Assembly (NCBI GenBank): GCA_947445035.1
Contig: CANFCK010000029.1
Span: forward strand, 1-55,239
Source: Deltaproteobacteria bacterium
GTDB lineage: Bacteria > Myxococcota_A > UBA796 > SXON01
Reading direction: 5' to 3'
DNA length: 55,239 nt
Positions within the stretch are counted from its first letter, which is position 1. Each line of letters begins with the position of its first letter. Below, one piece after another: positions 1 to 10,968 of the stretch. The notes below the pieces were generated by a model. It did no database searches. It saw only the letters and a program-made list of their open reading frames with translations, and was not told the DNA's origin. The position numbers and the translations under genes are program-made.

Positions 1-120
1 AGCCGGTGTCGGAGCCGGTGTCGGAGCCGGTGTCGGAGCCGGTGTCGGAGCCGGTGTCGGAGCCGGTGTCGGAGCCGGTGTCGGAGCCGGTGTCGGAGCC
101 GGTGTCGGAGCCGGTGTCGG
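1..120. repeat. Perfect 12-bp tandem repeat, 10 copies, running off the left edge
   Basis: The unit agccggtgtcgg is repeated ten times without a mismatch and the array continues beyond the window. On the minus strand it is in frame with the lipoprotein gene that contains it and encodes (Asp-Thr-Gly-Ser)n. A 12-bp unit changes length without disturbing frame, so linker-length polymorphism between strains is expected. Confidence 0.97.
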
Positions 121-235
121 CCGTCTCGGCGGTGTCCCCGCCGCCTGTGTCGGTATCTGCAGGAGCCGAGGTGTCAATCGAAGATTCGGGCGCGCAGGCC
201 ACGAAAGCGAGGAGGGTGAGCAGACGAACGGTCAT
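1..235 (-). CDS. Lipoprotein with DTGS-repeat linker (partial, C-terminus outside window)
   Basis: Only the first 78 codons are inside the window; the gene reads leftwards off the edge. It starts with MTVRLLTLLAFVAC, a short signal peptide with lipobox FVAC (Cys14 as lipid anchor), followed by an Asp/Thr/Ser/Gly-rich stretch and then the pure DTGS repeat. Such acidic, low-complexity tethers after a lipobox are common in myxobacterial surface lipoproteins and probably hold a distal domain away from the membrane. The functional domain is not visible. The ATG at 233-235 is the only sensible start because the signal peptide follows directly; no strong Shine-Dalgarno precedes it. The opposite strand of the repeat is also open (SEPV repeat), but has no signal or domain and is rejected. 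Confidence 0.75.
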   Translation of the reverse strand, partial: MTVRLLTLLAFVACAPESSIDTSAPADTDTGGGDTAETADTGSDTGSDTGSDTGSDTGSDTGSDTGSDTGSDTGSDTG

Positions 236-317
236 TCTGGAGTCCGGGGTGGGGGGTAGTTAGCGGCCGGACTTGAGTCTGTGACCCTCACTCAACCCCC
301 AATCGCCGTCGCCACGC

Positions 318-1610
318 CTACCCCTCCAAAACCCCCGTCGCCCTCGCAACCTGATCCTCATGCACGTACAACCTCGTGATGTGCCGCGCTTCCTGGTAGC
401 GGGCGAAGATCGCAGTGGCGTCTTCGAGGCGGCTGGTGGCCTCGCGCGCGCCCGGACTGCGGTCGATCACCCAGATGGCAGGCGCGCCCTCCCGTTTCTT
501 TCCCATCGCCGAGTACCGGGAGAGCTTTCCGGTCGAGCCGGCCGCGAGGTGGTCGATGCCGGCGGCGTCCAGGCGAGCGCGGGCCTCGGTCAGGTCCACC
601 TCGTGCTCGTTGCCGTGGCGTTCGACCACCCGCCGATAGGGCCTGCGCTCGACGATCCGCCGCGCCCACTCGTCGCTGTTGCCGCGGAGGTAGCTGTGCA
701 TTGCGACGTCGTCGAGGTGAAGGTAATCCTCGATCTCGGTGGGAAAGTTCCAGGCGCGGGCGGGGCTCGCGAAGTGGCGCCGCAACATCTCTTCGTACAC
801 CACGCTTTTGTGGTGGAAGTAGACCGACATGAACATGTGGTAGCGGCTGATCATGAAGTCGTCGAAGGCGTAGACCGCACGCTGGTCAAGCATCAACGAC
901 ACATGACCGTCGGGACCGTCGTGCCACTCGAGGTTGCTCAGAAGCCAGTTGAGATCGATCTCACCGTAGCGCGCACCCGAGTAGTACGAGTCGCGGACGA
1001 GGTAATCGAGGCGGTCGACGTCGAGCTCGCTGCTGATGAGCTGGCTGAGGATGCGGCGGTAGTCGCGCCCCCCGTGGATGAAGAAATCGTCGGGGACGCT
1101 GACCTCACGGGAGACCAGCGCCGCCACATGGTGGCCGGTGAACGGGAAGTGCGCGCTGATGGTGCGGTTGAGCGTCGACTGCGTCAGGACCGCAATGGTG
1201 TAGTCTTCGTGGGAGGCGGTATCATCCAGTCGCGACCGTACCGCATCCGGCTCGTAGGCGCTGACGCCGAGCGGGCGCAGCGGCGGCATGGCGAATTCGG
1301 TACAGTGCGAGAAGGGTGCGTGGCCAAGGTCATGGCAGAGCGCCGCGACGCGGACGATGTCGCGGAACCGCGTACGCGCGGCGGCATCACCGAAGGGGTC
1401 GCGGCGAAACACGCTGTCGAAGCCACGTCCAGCCAGCTCCATCGCGCCGAGACTGTGGGCGTACCGGGTGTGGACGGCGCCAGGAAACGGCAGCTCCGAA
1501 AAGCCCATCTGCTTGACGCCGCGCAGCCGCTGGACGAAGGGGTGGTCGACGATCGCCACCTCGGCCGGGCCGAGCTGGATGGCCCCATGCAGCGGATCGC
1601 GCACCTCCAT
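318..1610 (-). CDS. HD-superfamily phosphohydrolase (COG1078-like, dNTPase-related)
   Basis: 430 residues, in the HD-domain family related to dGTP triphosphohydrolases; members hydrolyse (d)NTPs or other phosphoesters in the cytoplasm using a metal held by His/Asp. Visible motifs: the family-typical N-terminus MEVRDPLHGAI, the first His in RYAHSLG, the HD pair in ALCHDLGHAPFSH, and DVDRLDYLVRDSYYSG with the downstream conserved Asp. I chose the ATG at 1610 because homologues begin at this RDPxHG motif. An ATG at 1652 would add 14 residues and run into the divergent neighbour. The gap to the divergent phosphatase gene (1642) is 31 bp, so the two must share a compact promoter region. The precise substrate cannot be read from the sequence. 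Confidence 0.85.
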   Translation of the reverse strand: MEVRDPLHGAIQLGPAEVAIVDHPFVQRLRGVKQMGFSELPFPGAVHTRYAHSLGAMELAGRGFDSVFRRDPFGDAAARTRFRDIVRVAALCHDLGHAPFSHCTEFAMPPLRPLGVSAYEPDAVRSRLDDTASHEDYTIAVLTQSTLNRTISAHFPFTGHHVAALVSREVSVPDDFFIHGGRDYRRILSQLISSELDVDRLDYLVRDSYYSGARYGEIDLNWLLSNLEWHDGPDGHVSLMLDQRAVYAFDDFMISRYHMFMSVYFHHKSVVYEEMLRRHFASPARAWNFPTEIEDYLHLDDVAMHSYLRGNSDEWARRIVERRPYRRVVERHGNEHEVDLTEARARLDAAGIDHLAAGSTGKLSRYSAMGKKREGAPAIWVIDRSPGAREATSRLEDATAIFARYQEARHITRLYVHEDQVARATGVLEG

Positions 1611-1641
1611 AGCTTCACCCCGCCCGAGATATAGCCCGGCG

Positions 1642-3436
1642 ATGGATAGCATCGCCGCCGTCGACTCCTTGCGCTCTGGCGACGTCGTCCATCATCCGGC
1701 ATTCGGGTTTGCGACGATCACCGAGGTCGACGACCGGGGAGCGCAAGTCCGATGGGCCCGCGATCCCGCCGCACCGACCACAAATGTGTCGCGACACTCG
1801 CTGAGCACCAGCTATCGCCGTTGCCGGAGCGACGGGGTCCTCGCTCGGCACCTCGCCGAGCCGGAGTCGGTGCGTCGGCTGGCCGCCGATGATCCGGTCG
1901 CGGTCCTGGGGCTTTTGCTCGTCGACCTTGGCGGCGGGGCGAGCGCCGAAGACCTCCGGGAGTGGGCGGCGCAGCTGATGGCCGACGAGAACTTTACCGG
2001 GTGGTGGGGCGCGGTGCTGGTCCTCGCGGCGGTGGACGGCCGTTTTGTCATCGACGACGAGAGGGTGCGCCTGGCGCCATCGGTGACCGAGTCCGACTTT
2101 ACCGAGCCCCTGGCGATAGCCGAACCCGCGGTCATCGCCGACGTGGCAGCCATTCCGCTGGCCCCCGCACCGCGCCGCCAACGCGACGGCGCCGAGATCT
2201 GGGACAGCGCCGAGGCGCTCGCCGCCGCACTCGCAGGGCTACACGCCCGCGGTCAGGCGCTCTTGCGCCAGCACGGCGCCTGCCACCCGACTGCGGATGG
2301 CTGGTCGCTCCGCGCCGACCCCGACGGGGCGGCACCCTCCCACGACGTGGCCTGGGCGTGCCGGCGCCTGGTGGAAGATGTGCTCGGCATCGAGATTCCG
2401 GTGGCCGTCGCCGACCACGAACTGGTGGACCTCGCCCCGGCCGCCGAGCCAGCCCTGCCCCCCGAGCTGCTCGGCGTGCTCCGATACGGCCTCGCTCGGG
2501 ATCCGACGCTCCGCCCGCCCGACGGCATCGCGCTCGCCCACTCGCTGGGCATCGCTCGCGCGGTCTGGAAGCTGCGGGCTTCGCTTCCGTCGCTCGCCCA
2601 CGCCGAGCTGGTCGCCGGGTTCGACACCCACATCGGCACCTTCAAATCCCTGGCCAGTCAGACCAACCAGGACAGCTTCCTGCTGCTCGGCGACCCGGAA
2701 CATGCGCTGGTCATGGTCGCCGACGGGATCAGCACCGCGACGGCAGGCTCGGGCGACCTCGCCAGTTCGCTGACCGCGCGCACCATGCGCCTGCAGTGGA
2801 CCGGCCACCACGAGAAGCTTCGCCGGGCGACAGCGGCCGACGCCCACCGCTTTCTGACCAACGCCCTCGACCGCGCCAACCGCGTCGTCGCCGAGGCCGC
2901 CGTGCGCATGGCCGGTGGTGACCTGTCGCGACATGTGCCAATGGGCACGACGGTGGTCGCCGGGGTCACTGTTGGGGACACCGTGCACATCGCGGCGCTG
3001 GGCGATTCGCGGGCCTACGTCGTGGGTCGGCACGGCGTCGCGCCGTTTCTGTGGGACCAGAACCTCAACGCGATTCGCCTGCGCCAAGCGGCGGCCTCGG
3101 CCACCATCGCCTGGGACGAACGTGGGTACGCGCTGGTCGGCTACCTCGGCCACTTCGACGAGCTGGGCGACCCGCTCCTGGCGCCGCTCATCCTCCGTAG
3201 CATCCGGCTTCTGCCCGGCGAATGGCTGATCCTCGCCAGTGACGGTCTCAGCGACCACGCGGCCGAGGAAGAAGCGGGCGTCTACAAGATCCTCGAGCGG
3301 GTGTGCGCCGAAGAGGGCGACCCTGGCGACGCCCGCGCGGCGATGCGCCTCGCCCGCAGGCTGTGCCTCGCCGCCAACGACGGCACCGGCGGCGACAATG
3401 TCACGGTGCTTGCCCTCACCCTTCCCGGAGTCGGTC

Positions 3437-3444
<8 letters not shown>
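1642..3444 (+). CDS. CarD-like / degenerate kinase lobe / PP2C protein phosphatase
   Basis: 600 residues. The C-terminal half is a PPM/PP2C Ser/Thr phosphatase: TNQDS and VMVADGIS (metal-binding Asp), GTTVVAGV, ALGDSRAYVV, LILASDGLSDH and GGDNVTVL follow in the canonical order. The N-terminus (SGDVVHHPAFGFATI) looks like a small DUF3553/CarD-type SH3-like domain, and a FTGWW...DGRFVID segment recalls helical modules seen with GreA-like proteins. Between them, residues about 200-310 resemble the C-lobe of a Ser/Thr kinase (GLHARG, SHDVAWACRRLVEDVLG, LARDPTLRPPDG) without a visible HRD, DFG or P-loop, so it is at best a pseudokinase. The protein is cytoplasmic, with no membrane segment. Its stop overlaps the start of the MTHFR gene by 8 bp. 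Phosphatase assignment is firm; the middle region is inference. Confidence 0.85.
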
Positions 3445-5378
<1,934 letters not shown>

Positions 5379-5386
<8 letters not shown>

Positions 5387-5621
5387 GATCGACGCCATCG
5401 CCCAGCTGCGGGCAATCTGCTTGGCGCTCCCGGGCACGCACGAGGAAATCACCTAAGGCCACCCGACCTTTCGGGTGGGTGCGAAGATGTTTGCGGCCTG
5501 CGGCTGGTTGGGCATCCGGTTGGACGGCACCGTCCCGTGGCCCGACGTGCAGGTGCAGGTGCAGGTGCAGGTGCGTCGGGCGTGGGCGCTCACGGCGCCG
5601 AAACGGCTCCAGAAGGGGTGA
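5379..5621 (+). pseudogene. Decayed MmcQ/YjbR-family gene with in-frame stop and internal deletion
   Basis: One reading frame starting with a GTG inside the end of the MTHFR gene gives LRAICLALPGTHEEIT, a TAA at 5454-5456, then GHPTFRVGAKMFAACGWLGI in the same frame, ending at TGA 5619-5621. This is the N-terminal signature of the small MmcQ/YjbR fold (LPGxxE, GxPTFRVxxKMF). The middle of the ~115-residue family is missing and is replaced by a VQVQVQV stretch from a hexanucleotide repeat. The last segment (RRAWALTAPKRL) resembles the family C-terminus. The stop replaces the residue before GHP. The end overlaps the convergent SGNH gene by about 30 bp. Almost certainly non-functional. Confidence 0.7.
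5547..5574. repeat. Hexanucleotide microsatellite (gtgcag)4
   Basis: Four exact gtgcag copies plus a partial fifth, inside the decayed YjbR gene, encoding VQ dipeptides. It sits where the core of the family should be, so it probably marks the site of the internal deletion or expansion. Confidence 0.9.
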
Positions 5622-7980
5622 GCCGGGCAGCTTCCGTCCTGTCCCCCTCGACCAACTCGACCCGCTCCACCAACACAAACGCGGTCTCGCTATCGCTGCT
5701 GAACCGGCTGTTCAGCGCGCCAGCGCCGTCGACCAGCGGACGGTCCAGCGGCAGCGCCAGCACCCCCTCCCCGACGTCAGCCAAAGGCACCGAGGCCTCG
5801 ATGAACGAGCCCGCGTCGTTCTCGACGCTCAGCTCGACCCGATCGCCCTCGGCGACCTCGCCCAGGACGCGCAGGCGCACTCGCAGCGTCGTGGCCCCGT
5901 GCCGAAGCGTGCCAAGACCAGGCTTCTCGTCCCGCGTCCGCACGGTGTCCCCCGGGTAAAGCCACAGCGCGCCGTGACAGCGGCGGCCCGCGTCGAGGAG
6001 GGCGCGCACCTCCTCACCAGGCGCTTGCGCCAAACTCACCGACAGCCTACCCTCCCGAAAGGCCGAAGCGGGCGGCCCCCCGCGTGCTTTTCCAAGCCCC
6101 CGCGGATGCCCAGAAGCCAGCTTCCCCGCCACCTCTACCCGGACCGGCGAACATCCTTCGAATCCGACGCCCCGCGGCCCGTCGCTCCCGAGCGGCGCCA
6201 GCGAGGGCAGGTCCATCGACCAGCGCCCCTCGCCGTCGGCCAGCCACTCGGCCGGCGGCAAGGGCGGCGGCGTCGCCTCGAACGTCCAGTTGCGGTTGCC
6301 GATGCGCACGTCCGGGGCCAGCGCGCCGACGAGCACCCGCCTGTCGCCGCCCGACTGCACCTCTACGGCTTCGATCACGGTCCAGGGCCCACCCGCGGGG
6401 CTCGCCACCGAGAGCGTCCACGCCTCCGAAAGCCCGTCCAGATCGAGCTCACCGTCGTAGTCTTCCCCTGCTTGGACCAAGCCCACCGCGCGGTCGCCCA
6501 CCCGCACCACCGGCGCCCCCCCACCGAGCGCCCGGAGCTTGATGGTGAGCACGCCCTCGGCCGCGTCACGAACGGGAATCTCCACGCGTGTGCCCGGGTA
6601 GACCCACCACGCCTCGTCGCCACCGCCCTCGTTGAGCGGCAACGCAGGATCCAGCGCCAGGCTGAGGCGGTCGGCGGTCCCGGGGCCCACCGTCGCGATT
6701 TCGAGCCCGTTGGCCGTCGGCAGCCACGCGCCAGCGCACTCCGCCTCCAGCTCGGCCAGGTTCCGGGCGCGCACGCGCAACAGGTCGTCGCCGCCACGCA
6801 CGCGGAGCGGGCTGGCTCGCCCGAGACCCCGCGCTCGCAGCGACCCCTCCGACAAGAAGTCCAGCCCCACCGGACGGACCAGGAACCGACAGGGGGTCGC
6901 GCCCCAGCTCACGGTCGCGGCAAGCGGGGCCACGTCGCCGACGCGGACGGCCTTCCCCGCGCTGAGCTGAGCCTGCGCCGACGGCAGACGTTCGGAGTGC
7001 AGCGGATCCATCCGCGCCAGGATCGGCCCAAGCTTTTCGTTGATCGCCGCCCGCCCGACACGGTTGACGTGCAGCCCGTCGGCGAACCCGTCTTGGCCAA
7101 GGTCGAGCCCGCCCAGGTCGATCCAGCCCGCGCCCAGAGAATTTAGCACCTCGAGCAGCGCCGGCTCGAGCGCCCGGGCGGGGCCGGTCGCGGGTTCGCC
7201 CGGTCGGTCGGGAATCCGCACGAAGATGATGTGGGCGCCGTTGTCGTGGGCCAAATCGACCAGGCCGCGGACAACCTCAAGCTCGGGGCCGAGCACGGCA
7301 CCCTCCGCCGCCTCCTCCACCACGTTGAGCATGTGCGACGGGAGCTGGCCGGGGGTGCGCGGCGCGGAGAAGACACGGGCCACCGCCGGTACCGCCGCCG
7401 CGTGACCCGCCGCGAAGACGCCTCCTTTTCCACCGAAAACCGCGCCCACTGAAAGGTCCCGAACCCCCTCCCGGAAGACCGTGTGCAGGGCCGCCCCACG
7501 CGAACGCGCGCGCCCCAACGGCCCGGCGTCACCACCGAATAGAATAGAACTTGCGACGTAGCCGTCGGCGGCGAAGGCCTCGGCATCGAGTCGTTGGGTG
7601 GCGCTGGCGAATCCCGACTCGACGATCCACGCCAAGGCGCCGATGATGAGCACCAACCGGGGCCGGTAGCCGCCCCCGTACACGCCACCGTCAAGGGTGG
7701 CGAGCCACCCCGGCGCGCTCGACCCATCGATGTGGAGCACGGTCGGCGCCCCCGCCATCCCCACCGCCTCGGCGACCACGGTGGGGTCGATGTCGGTACC
7801 GGCCGTGGAGTTCCCGAGGATGATGACATCACTGGCCTTGGCGAGCGCCGCCTCCACCATCACCTGCTTATACGTCGGCTCCCGCGGAGTGGTCGCGACC
7901 AGCGCATGCACCGAAACGCCCACGAGCAAGACCGGTAAAAGCCAGGTGACGCCACCGAGCCAGCGATCAGAGTCCGTCAT
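5590..7980 (-). CDS. Membrane-anchored SGNH-hydrolase-like protein with large beta-rich C-terminal region
   Basis: 796 residues. One N-terminal hydrophobic segment (WLLPVLLVGVSVHALVA) anchors or exports it. The first ~320 residues look like an SGNH/GDSL hydrolase: VIILGNSTAGTDID carries the Ser block, HIIFVRIPDRPG is a central strand, and DGLHVNRVG supplies the terminal DxxH with catalytic Asp and His. Such enzymes esterify or de-esterify sugars or lipids outside the cytoplasm. The remaining ~470 residues are rich in Val/Leu/Asp and repeat features such as LWLYPGDTVRTRD and WWVYPGTRVEIPV at intervals, suggesting two or three related beta-sandwich modules; I do not recognise the family. Start ATG overlaps the stop of the rRNA methylase gene (ATGA), so it is the second gene of a coupled pair. 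The end overlaps the YjbR remnant. Confidence 0.7.
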   Translation of the reverse strand: MTDSDRWLGGVTWLLPVLLVGVSVHALVATTPREPTYKQVMVEAALAKASDVIILGNSTAGTDIDPTVVAEAVGMAGAPTVLHIDGSSAPGWLATLDGGVYGGGYRPRLVLIIGALAWIVESGFASATQRLDAEAFAADGYVASSILFGGDAGPLGRARSRGAALHTVFREGVRDLSVGAVFGGKGGVFAAGHAAAVPAVARVFSAPRTPGQLPSHMLNVVEEAAEGAVLGPELEVVRGLVDLAHDNGAHIIFVRIPDRPGEPATGPARALEPALLEVLNSLGAGWIDLGGLDLGQDGFADGLHVNRVGRAAINEKLGPILARMDPLHSERLPSAQAQLSAGKAVRVGDVAPLAATVSWGATPCRFLVRPVGLDFLSEGSLRARGLGRASPLRVRGGDDLLRVRARNLAELEAECAGAWLPTANGLEIATVGPGTADRLSLALDPALPLNEGGGDEAWWVYPGTRVEIPVRDAAEGVLTIKLRALGGGAPVVRVGDRAVGLVQAGEDYDGELDLDGLSEAWTLSVASPAGGPWTVIEAVEVQSGGDRRVLVGALAPDVRIGNRNWTFEATPPPLPPAEWLADGEGRWSMDLPSLAPLGSDGPRGVGFEGCSPVRVEVAGKLASGHPRGLGKARGGPPASAFREGRLSVSLAQAPGEEVRALLDAGRRCHGALWLYPGDTVRTRDEKPGLGTLRHGATTLRVRLRVLGEVAEGDRVELSVENDAGSFIEASVPLADVGEGVLALPLDRPLVDGAGALNSRFSSDSETAFVLVERVELVEGDRTEAARLTPSGAVSAP

Positions 7981-8792
7981 CCCTCGGACGCCCCCAGCCT
8001 GGCCGCCCGCACCTGCCGGACCCGCTCAAAAAGCAGCACCGCGGCGCTGACACTGACGTTGAGGCTCTGAAGGTTCCCCGCCAGCGGAATCGCCACCACC
8101 ACGTCCGCCCGCTTGCGCAGCGCATCGCTGACGCCCTTGTCTTCCCCGCCAAGCACGAACGCCACCGGCCCCGTCAGGTCCAAGTCCCACACCGGCACCC
8201 CATCCATGTCCGCCGCCAGGATGCGCACGCCCGCCCGCTGAAGCTGGGCCAGCGCGCTGCTCAGACCCTCGCGAATCACCGGCACCGCCTCGGCACCGCC
8301 CATCGACACCCGCTGCACCACAGGCGTCAGCCCCTTGCCCCGCTCCGTGGGGATGATCACCGCGGAAACATCGGCGCCGAGCGCGCTGCGGAGGATCGCG
8401 CCGAGGTTGTGTTCGTACTGCACCTCGTCCACAAGGACAAAACAGCAGTCCGGTCCGGCGTCGGCGATCGCACCTTTGACCGAGGGCTGCGGCAGCCCTT
8501 CCGCCTCGGCGATGATGCCGTTGTGAACGCCGGTCACGCTCATCCGGTCGAGGCGTGCGCGTTCCACACGCTCGACGGGAACACCAGCGGCGCGGGCCAT
8601 CACCAAGACGCCGTCGAGTTTGTCGTCCACGCGCGCGCCCACATCCAGCCAGATGCGGAGCACCTTGCGGCGGCGGCGAATCAGGGCCTCTTCCACCACG
8701 TTGCGCCCTTCCAGCCGGTCGCCCCGCACCGGGGGGAGCGGTTCGGGGCGGTTGGGCTGGTCAGCGTGCACGGGGCCGGGGCGGCGTTTCAT
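7977..8792 (-). CDS. rlmB: TrmH/RlmB-family 2'-O-ribose RNA methyltransferase
   Basis: 271 residues. SPOUT-class SAM-dependent methylase of the RlmB group, which methylates the 2'-OH of a 23S rRNA guanosine in E. coli. N-terminal substrate-binding part contains LEGRNVVEEAL and VTGVHNGIIA; the SPOUT knot is shown by NLGAILRSALGADVSAVIIP, FVLGGEDKGVS and IPLAGNLQSLNVSVSAAVLL, the three family motifs. I start it at the ATG 8790-8792 (MKRRPGP); an upstream in-frame start would run into the divergent gene at 8858. The stop is embedded in the ATGA start of the SGNH gene. Membership in TrmH/RlmB is firm; the exact target nucleotide is inferred by similarity. Confidence 0.88.
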   Translation of the reverse strand: MKRRPGPVHADQPNRPEPLPPVRGDRLEGRNVVEEALIRRRRKVLRIWLDVGARVDDKLDGVLVMARAAGVPVERVERARLDRMSVTGVHNGIIAEAEGLPQPSVKGAIADAGPDCCFVLVDEVQYEHNLGAILRSALGADVSAVIIPTERGKGLTPVVQRVSMGGAEAVPVIREGLSSALAQLQRAGVRILAADMDGVPVWDLDLTGPVAFVLGGEDKGVSDALRKRADVVVAIPLAGNLQSLNVSVSAAVLLFERVRQVRAARLGASEG

Positions 8793-8857
8793 GCACCCAG
8801 GGCTATCACCGTGTCCATTGTCGCGGCGCCGGGTACACTGCCGCCGTCGGAGCCCCC

Positions 8858-10039
8858 ATGACCGCCACACTGCTCGTTTTGATGCTCTCCCCCGCCCAAG
8901 CCGCCGATGTCTTCGGCGACGTCGCCGACGAGGTGACCATCGGCATGGGCGGCACCTGGGCCCGGGTCTTCCCGACCACCGACGGCTTCTGGTTCGGACA
9001 GGGCGCGGGCGGCGACTTCTGGATCGAGGACATTGGGGTGGATCTCAGCGGCTACGACGACCAGAAGCGCATCAAGCTCACCGAACACGCCGGGCTGCAG
9101 GACACCCAGATCGAGCGCTGTGACGACGGCGGATGGCTCGTTGTGGGGAGCGCAAGCCTCGACACCTTTGACGACTCGGCCTACGCATGGCGGTCGGACA
9201 AGGACAACGATCGCGGTCCCACCGTGGTCGTAGAGGAGCGCGAGGATGCCCGCGCCCACAACGACATGGCGGTCTTGTGCACCAGTGGCAACGAGGGGGT
9301 TGCCTTCCAGAACGGCCGTGGCGGGGGGGCTTCCAGCTTCTTCCCCATCCGCGACAACGCCGTCGCCAGCGCCAAGACCGTCGAGTTCAACGCGCAGGGC
9401 GCCGCCTTCGCGGTTCGCCCCAAAGACGGCAAGGTAGTGGGCGCCGACACCGCGAACAGCGCCAGCAAGGAGATCCGATTCACGGTGTTCAACGCCGACT
9501 GGTCCACGGCCGACATCTACACCGCCGATGTCCCCCAGGACTACGCCTCCTGGCCGCAGCGGTTGCTCCCCTATGGCGACGGCTGGCTGGTGGTGTACGT
9601 CACCACCCCCTCGCAAATGGCGATGGGGGGCGAAGGGCCGGTGTGGGTTCTGGCCTTGGACGCCGACTTCCAGACCATCGACTCGGTGCAGGTGACCAAC
9701 GACGGAGAGATCGGCGGGCGGCCGTGGATCGGTCGTAACGGCGATGTGCTCGCCGTCTCCTATGATCGTGGTGTTCAGCCCCGCATCACCCTCATCAAGC
9801 TCGGCGCCGACACCGTACCGGACGACGACGACATTCCCGACACCGCCAACGACGGCGACACCGGCGACACCGACTGCTGTAAAGACGACGACAGCAGCGC
9901 GGGCAACGGCGAAGACCCGCTGTGCTGCAAAGACGCCGACATCCTTGACTGTGGCTGCCAAAGTACCGAGGTGCCCGCCAGCGCGCTCGTGCTCGCCCTT
10001 GTGGCCACGCTGGCGGCGAGGCGGCGCCGGTCGGCGTAA
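8858..10039 (+). CDS. Secreted protein with MYXO-CTERM-like tail, unknown function
   Basis: 393 residues. Sec signal peptide (LLVLMLSPAQA, cleavage before AD). The body is repetitive in secondary structure, with Trp/Gly-rich strands (GTWARVFPTTDGFWFGQG, GWLVVGSASLDTFDD, YGDGWLVVYVTT) reminiscent of a beta-propeller, but no named family was recognised. Near the C-terminus there is an Asp-rich linker with two CC pairs (DCCKDDD, LCCKDAD), then DCGCQ, a hydrophobic helix (ALVLALVATLAA) and RRRR. That CGC-helix-Arg order is the MYXO-CTERM sorting signal, so the mature protein is probably displayed or processed at the outer surface. It is the first gene of a rightward run with the aldo/keto reductase 10 bp downstream. 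Confidence 0.78.
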   Translation: MTATLLVLMLSPAQAADVFGDVADEVTIGMGGTWARVFPTTDGFWFGQGAGGDFWIEDIGVDLSGYDDQKRIKLTEHAGLQDTQIERCDDGGWLVVGSASLDTFDDSAYAWRSDKDNDRGPTVVVEEREDARAHNDMAVLCTSGNEGVAFQNGRGGGASSFFPIRDNAVASAKTVEFNAQGAAFAVRPKDGKVVGADTANSASKEIRFTVFNADWSTADIYTADVPQDYASWPQRLLPYGDGWLVVYVTTPSQMAMGGEGPVWVLALDADFQTIDSVQVTNDGEIGGRPWIGRNGDVLAVSYDRGVQPRITLIKLGADTVPDDDDIPDTANDGDTGDTDCCKDDDSSAGNGEDPLCCKDADILDCGCQSTEVPASALVLALVATLAARRRRSA

Positions 10040-10049
10040 GGTCGCCGCG

Positions 10050-10967
10050 ATGGGCAAGCTGATCCTCGGATGCATGAATTTCGGTAGACGAACGCCGGCG
10101 GCCGAGGCCGAGCGCGTGCTGACGGCCGCGGTGGACGCGGGCGTCACCCACATCGACACCGCAAACGTTTACGCCGACGGAGAGTCGGAGCGCATCGTCG
10201 GCGACACGCTCCGCGGCCGCGTCGTGACCCTCACGACGAAGGTGGGGCTGGCGCGGGCGGGTCGAGCGTGGGAGGGCCTCCACCCCGACACCGTGCGCGC
10301 GGCGTGCGACAACAGCCTACGACGATTGCGCCGCGAGCAGGTGGACGTCTACCTCCTTCACGCGCCCGATCCCCTCACCGCGCCGGAGGCCACACTCGAA
10401 GCCATCGCCGGCCTGCTCTACACCGGCAAGATCGCCGCATGGGGCGTGTCCAACTTCGCCGCCTGGCAGGTTCTGGAGCTCATCACCTTGGCCGACCGCG
10501 CCGGCATGCCCCGCCCTTGTGTTGGACAACAACTCTACAACGTGCTCGTCCGGCAGCTTGAGCTTGAGTATTTCGCCTTTGCGCGGCGCTACGCGGTGGC
10601 CACCAACGTCTACAATCCGCTTGCTGGTGGCCTGCTCGCCCTCGCCCCCACCGGCCCCGTGCCCACCGGGGCCCGTTTTCAAAAAAACCCGCTCTACCAG
10701 CGCCGTTACGCCACCCCGACGATGGTCGGCGCCGCTGCCGGGCTGAATTCGATCGCGACCAGAGCCGGGTTGACCCTGCTGGAGCTGGCCTACGCCTTCG
10801 TCTTTCAACGGCCGGAGGTGCAGGGTGTCGTGGTCGGTCCGGCGACCGAAGCCCACCTTGTCGCGGCGCTCGCGGCGGCCTCGGCGGTGGCTCCAACCGA
10901 AGCGCTCGCCGCGGTGGAGGCGTGGTCGCTTGCCCGTGCCGGCACCGACGCAACGTACGCGCGTTGA
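10050..10967 (+). CDS. Aldo/keto reductase
   Basis: 305 residues, NAD(P)H-dependent TIM-barrel oxidoreductase. The catalytic tetrad is visible: Asp and Tyr in HIDTANVYADGESE, Lys in LTTKVGLA and His in VYLLHAPDP. The C-terminal cofactor loop includes VVVGPATEAHL. Most similar in layout to the YdhF/Tas-type aldo/keto reductases. The ATG is 10 bp after the MYXO-CTERM gene and the stop is separated from the PhyH start by a single base (TGA-G-ATG), so the three genes are likely one transcript. The natural carbonyl substrate is unknown. Confidence 0.88.
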   Translation: MGKLILGCMNFGRRTPAAEAERVLTAAVDAGVTHIDTANVYADGESERIVGDTLRGRVVTLTTKVGLARAGRAWEGLHPDTVRAACDNSLRRLRREQVDVYLLHAPDPLTAPEATLEAIAGLLYTGKIAAWGVSNFAAWQVLELITLADRAGMPRPCVGQQLYNVLVRQLELEYFAFARRYAVATNVYNPLAGGLLALAPTGPVPTGARFQKNPLYQRRYATPTMVGAAAGLNSIATRAGLTLLELAYAFVFQRPEVQGVVVGPATEAHLVAALAAASAVAPTEALAAVEAWSLARAGTDATYAR

Positions 10968-10968
10968 G

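Noticed and set aside
6..263. Plus-strand open frame encoding a SEPV repeat over the left-edge array
   Set aside because: The minus strand has a lipoprotein signal peptide and DTGS linker typical for this organism; the plus frame is only the antisense of the repeat.
360..1634. Long plus-strand open frame antisense to the HD phosphohydrolase
   Set aside because: No motif, no ribosome site; arises from high GC third positions opposite a clear HD gene.
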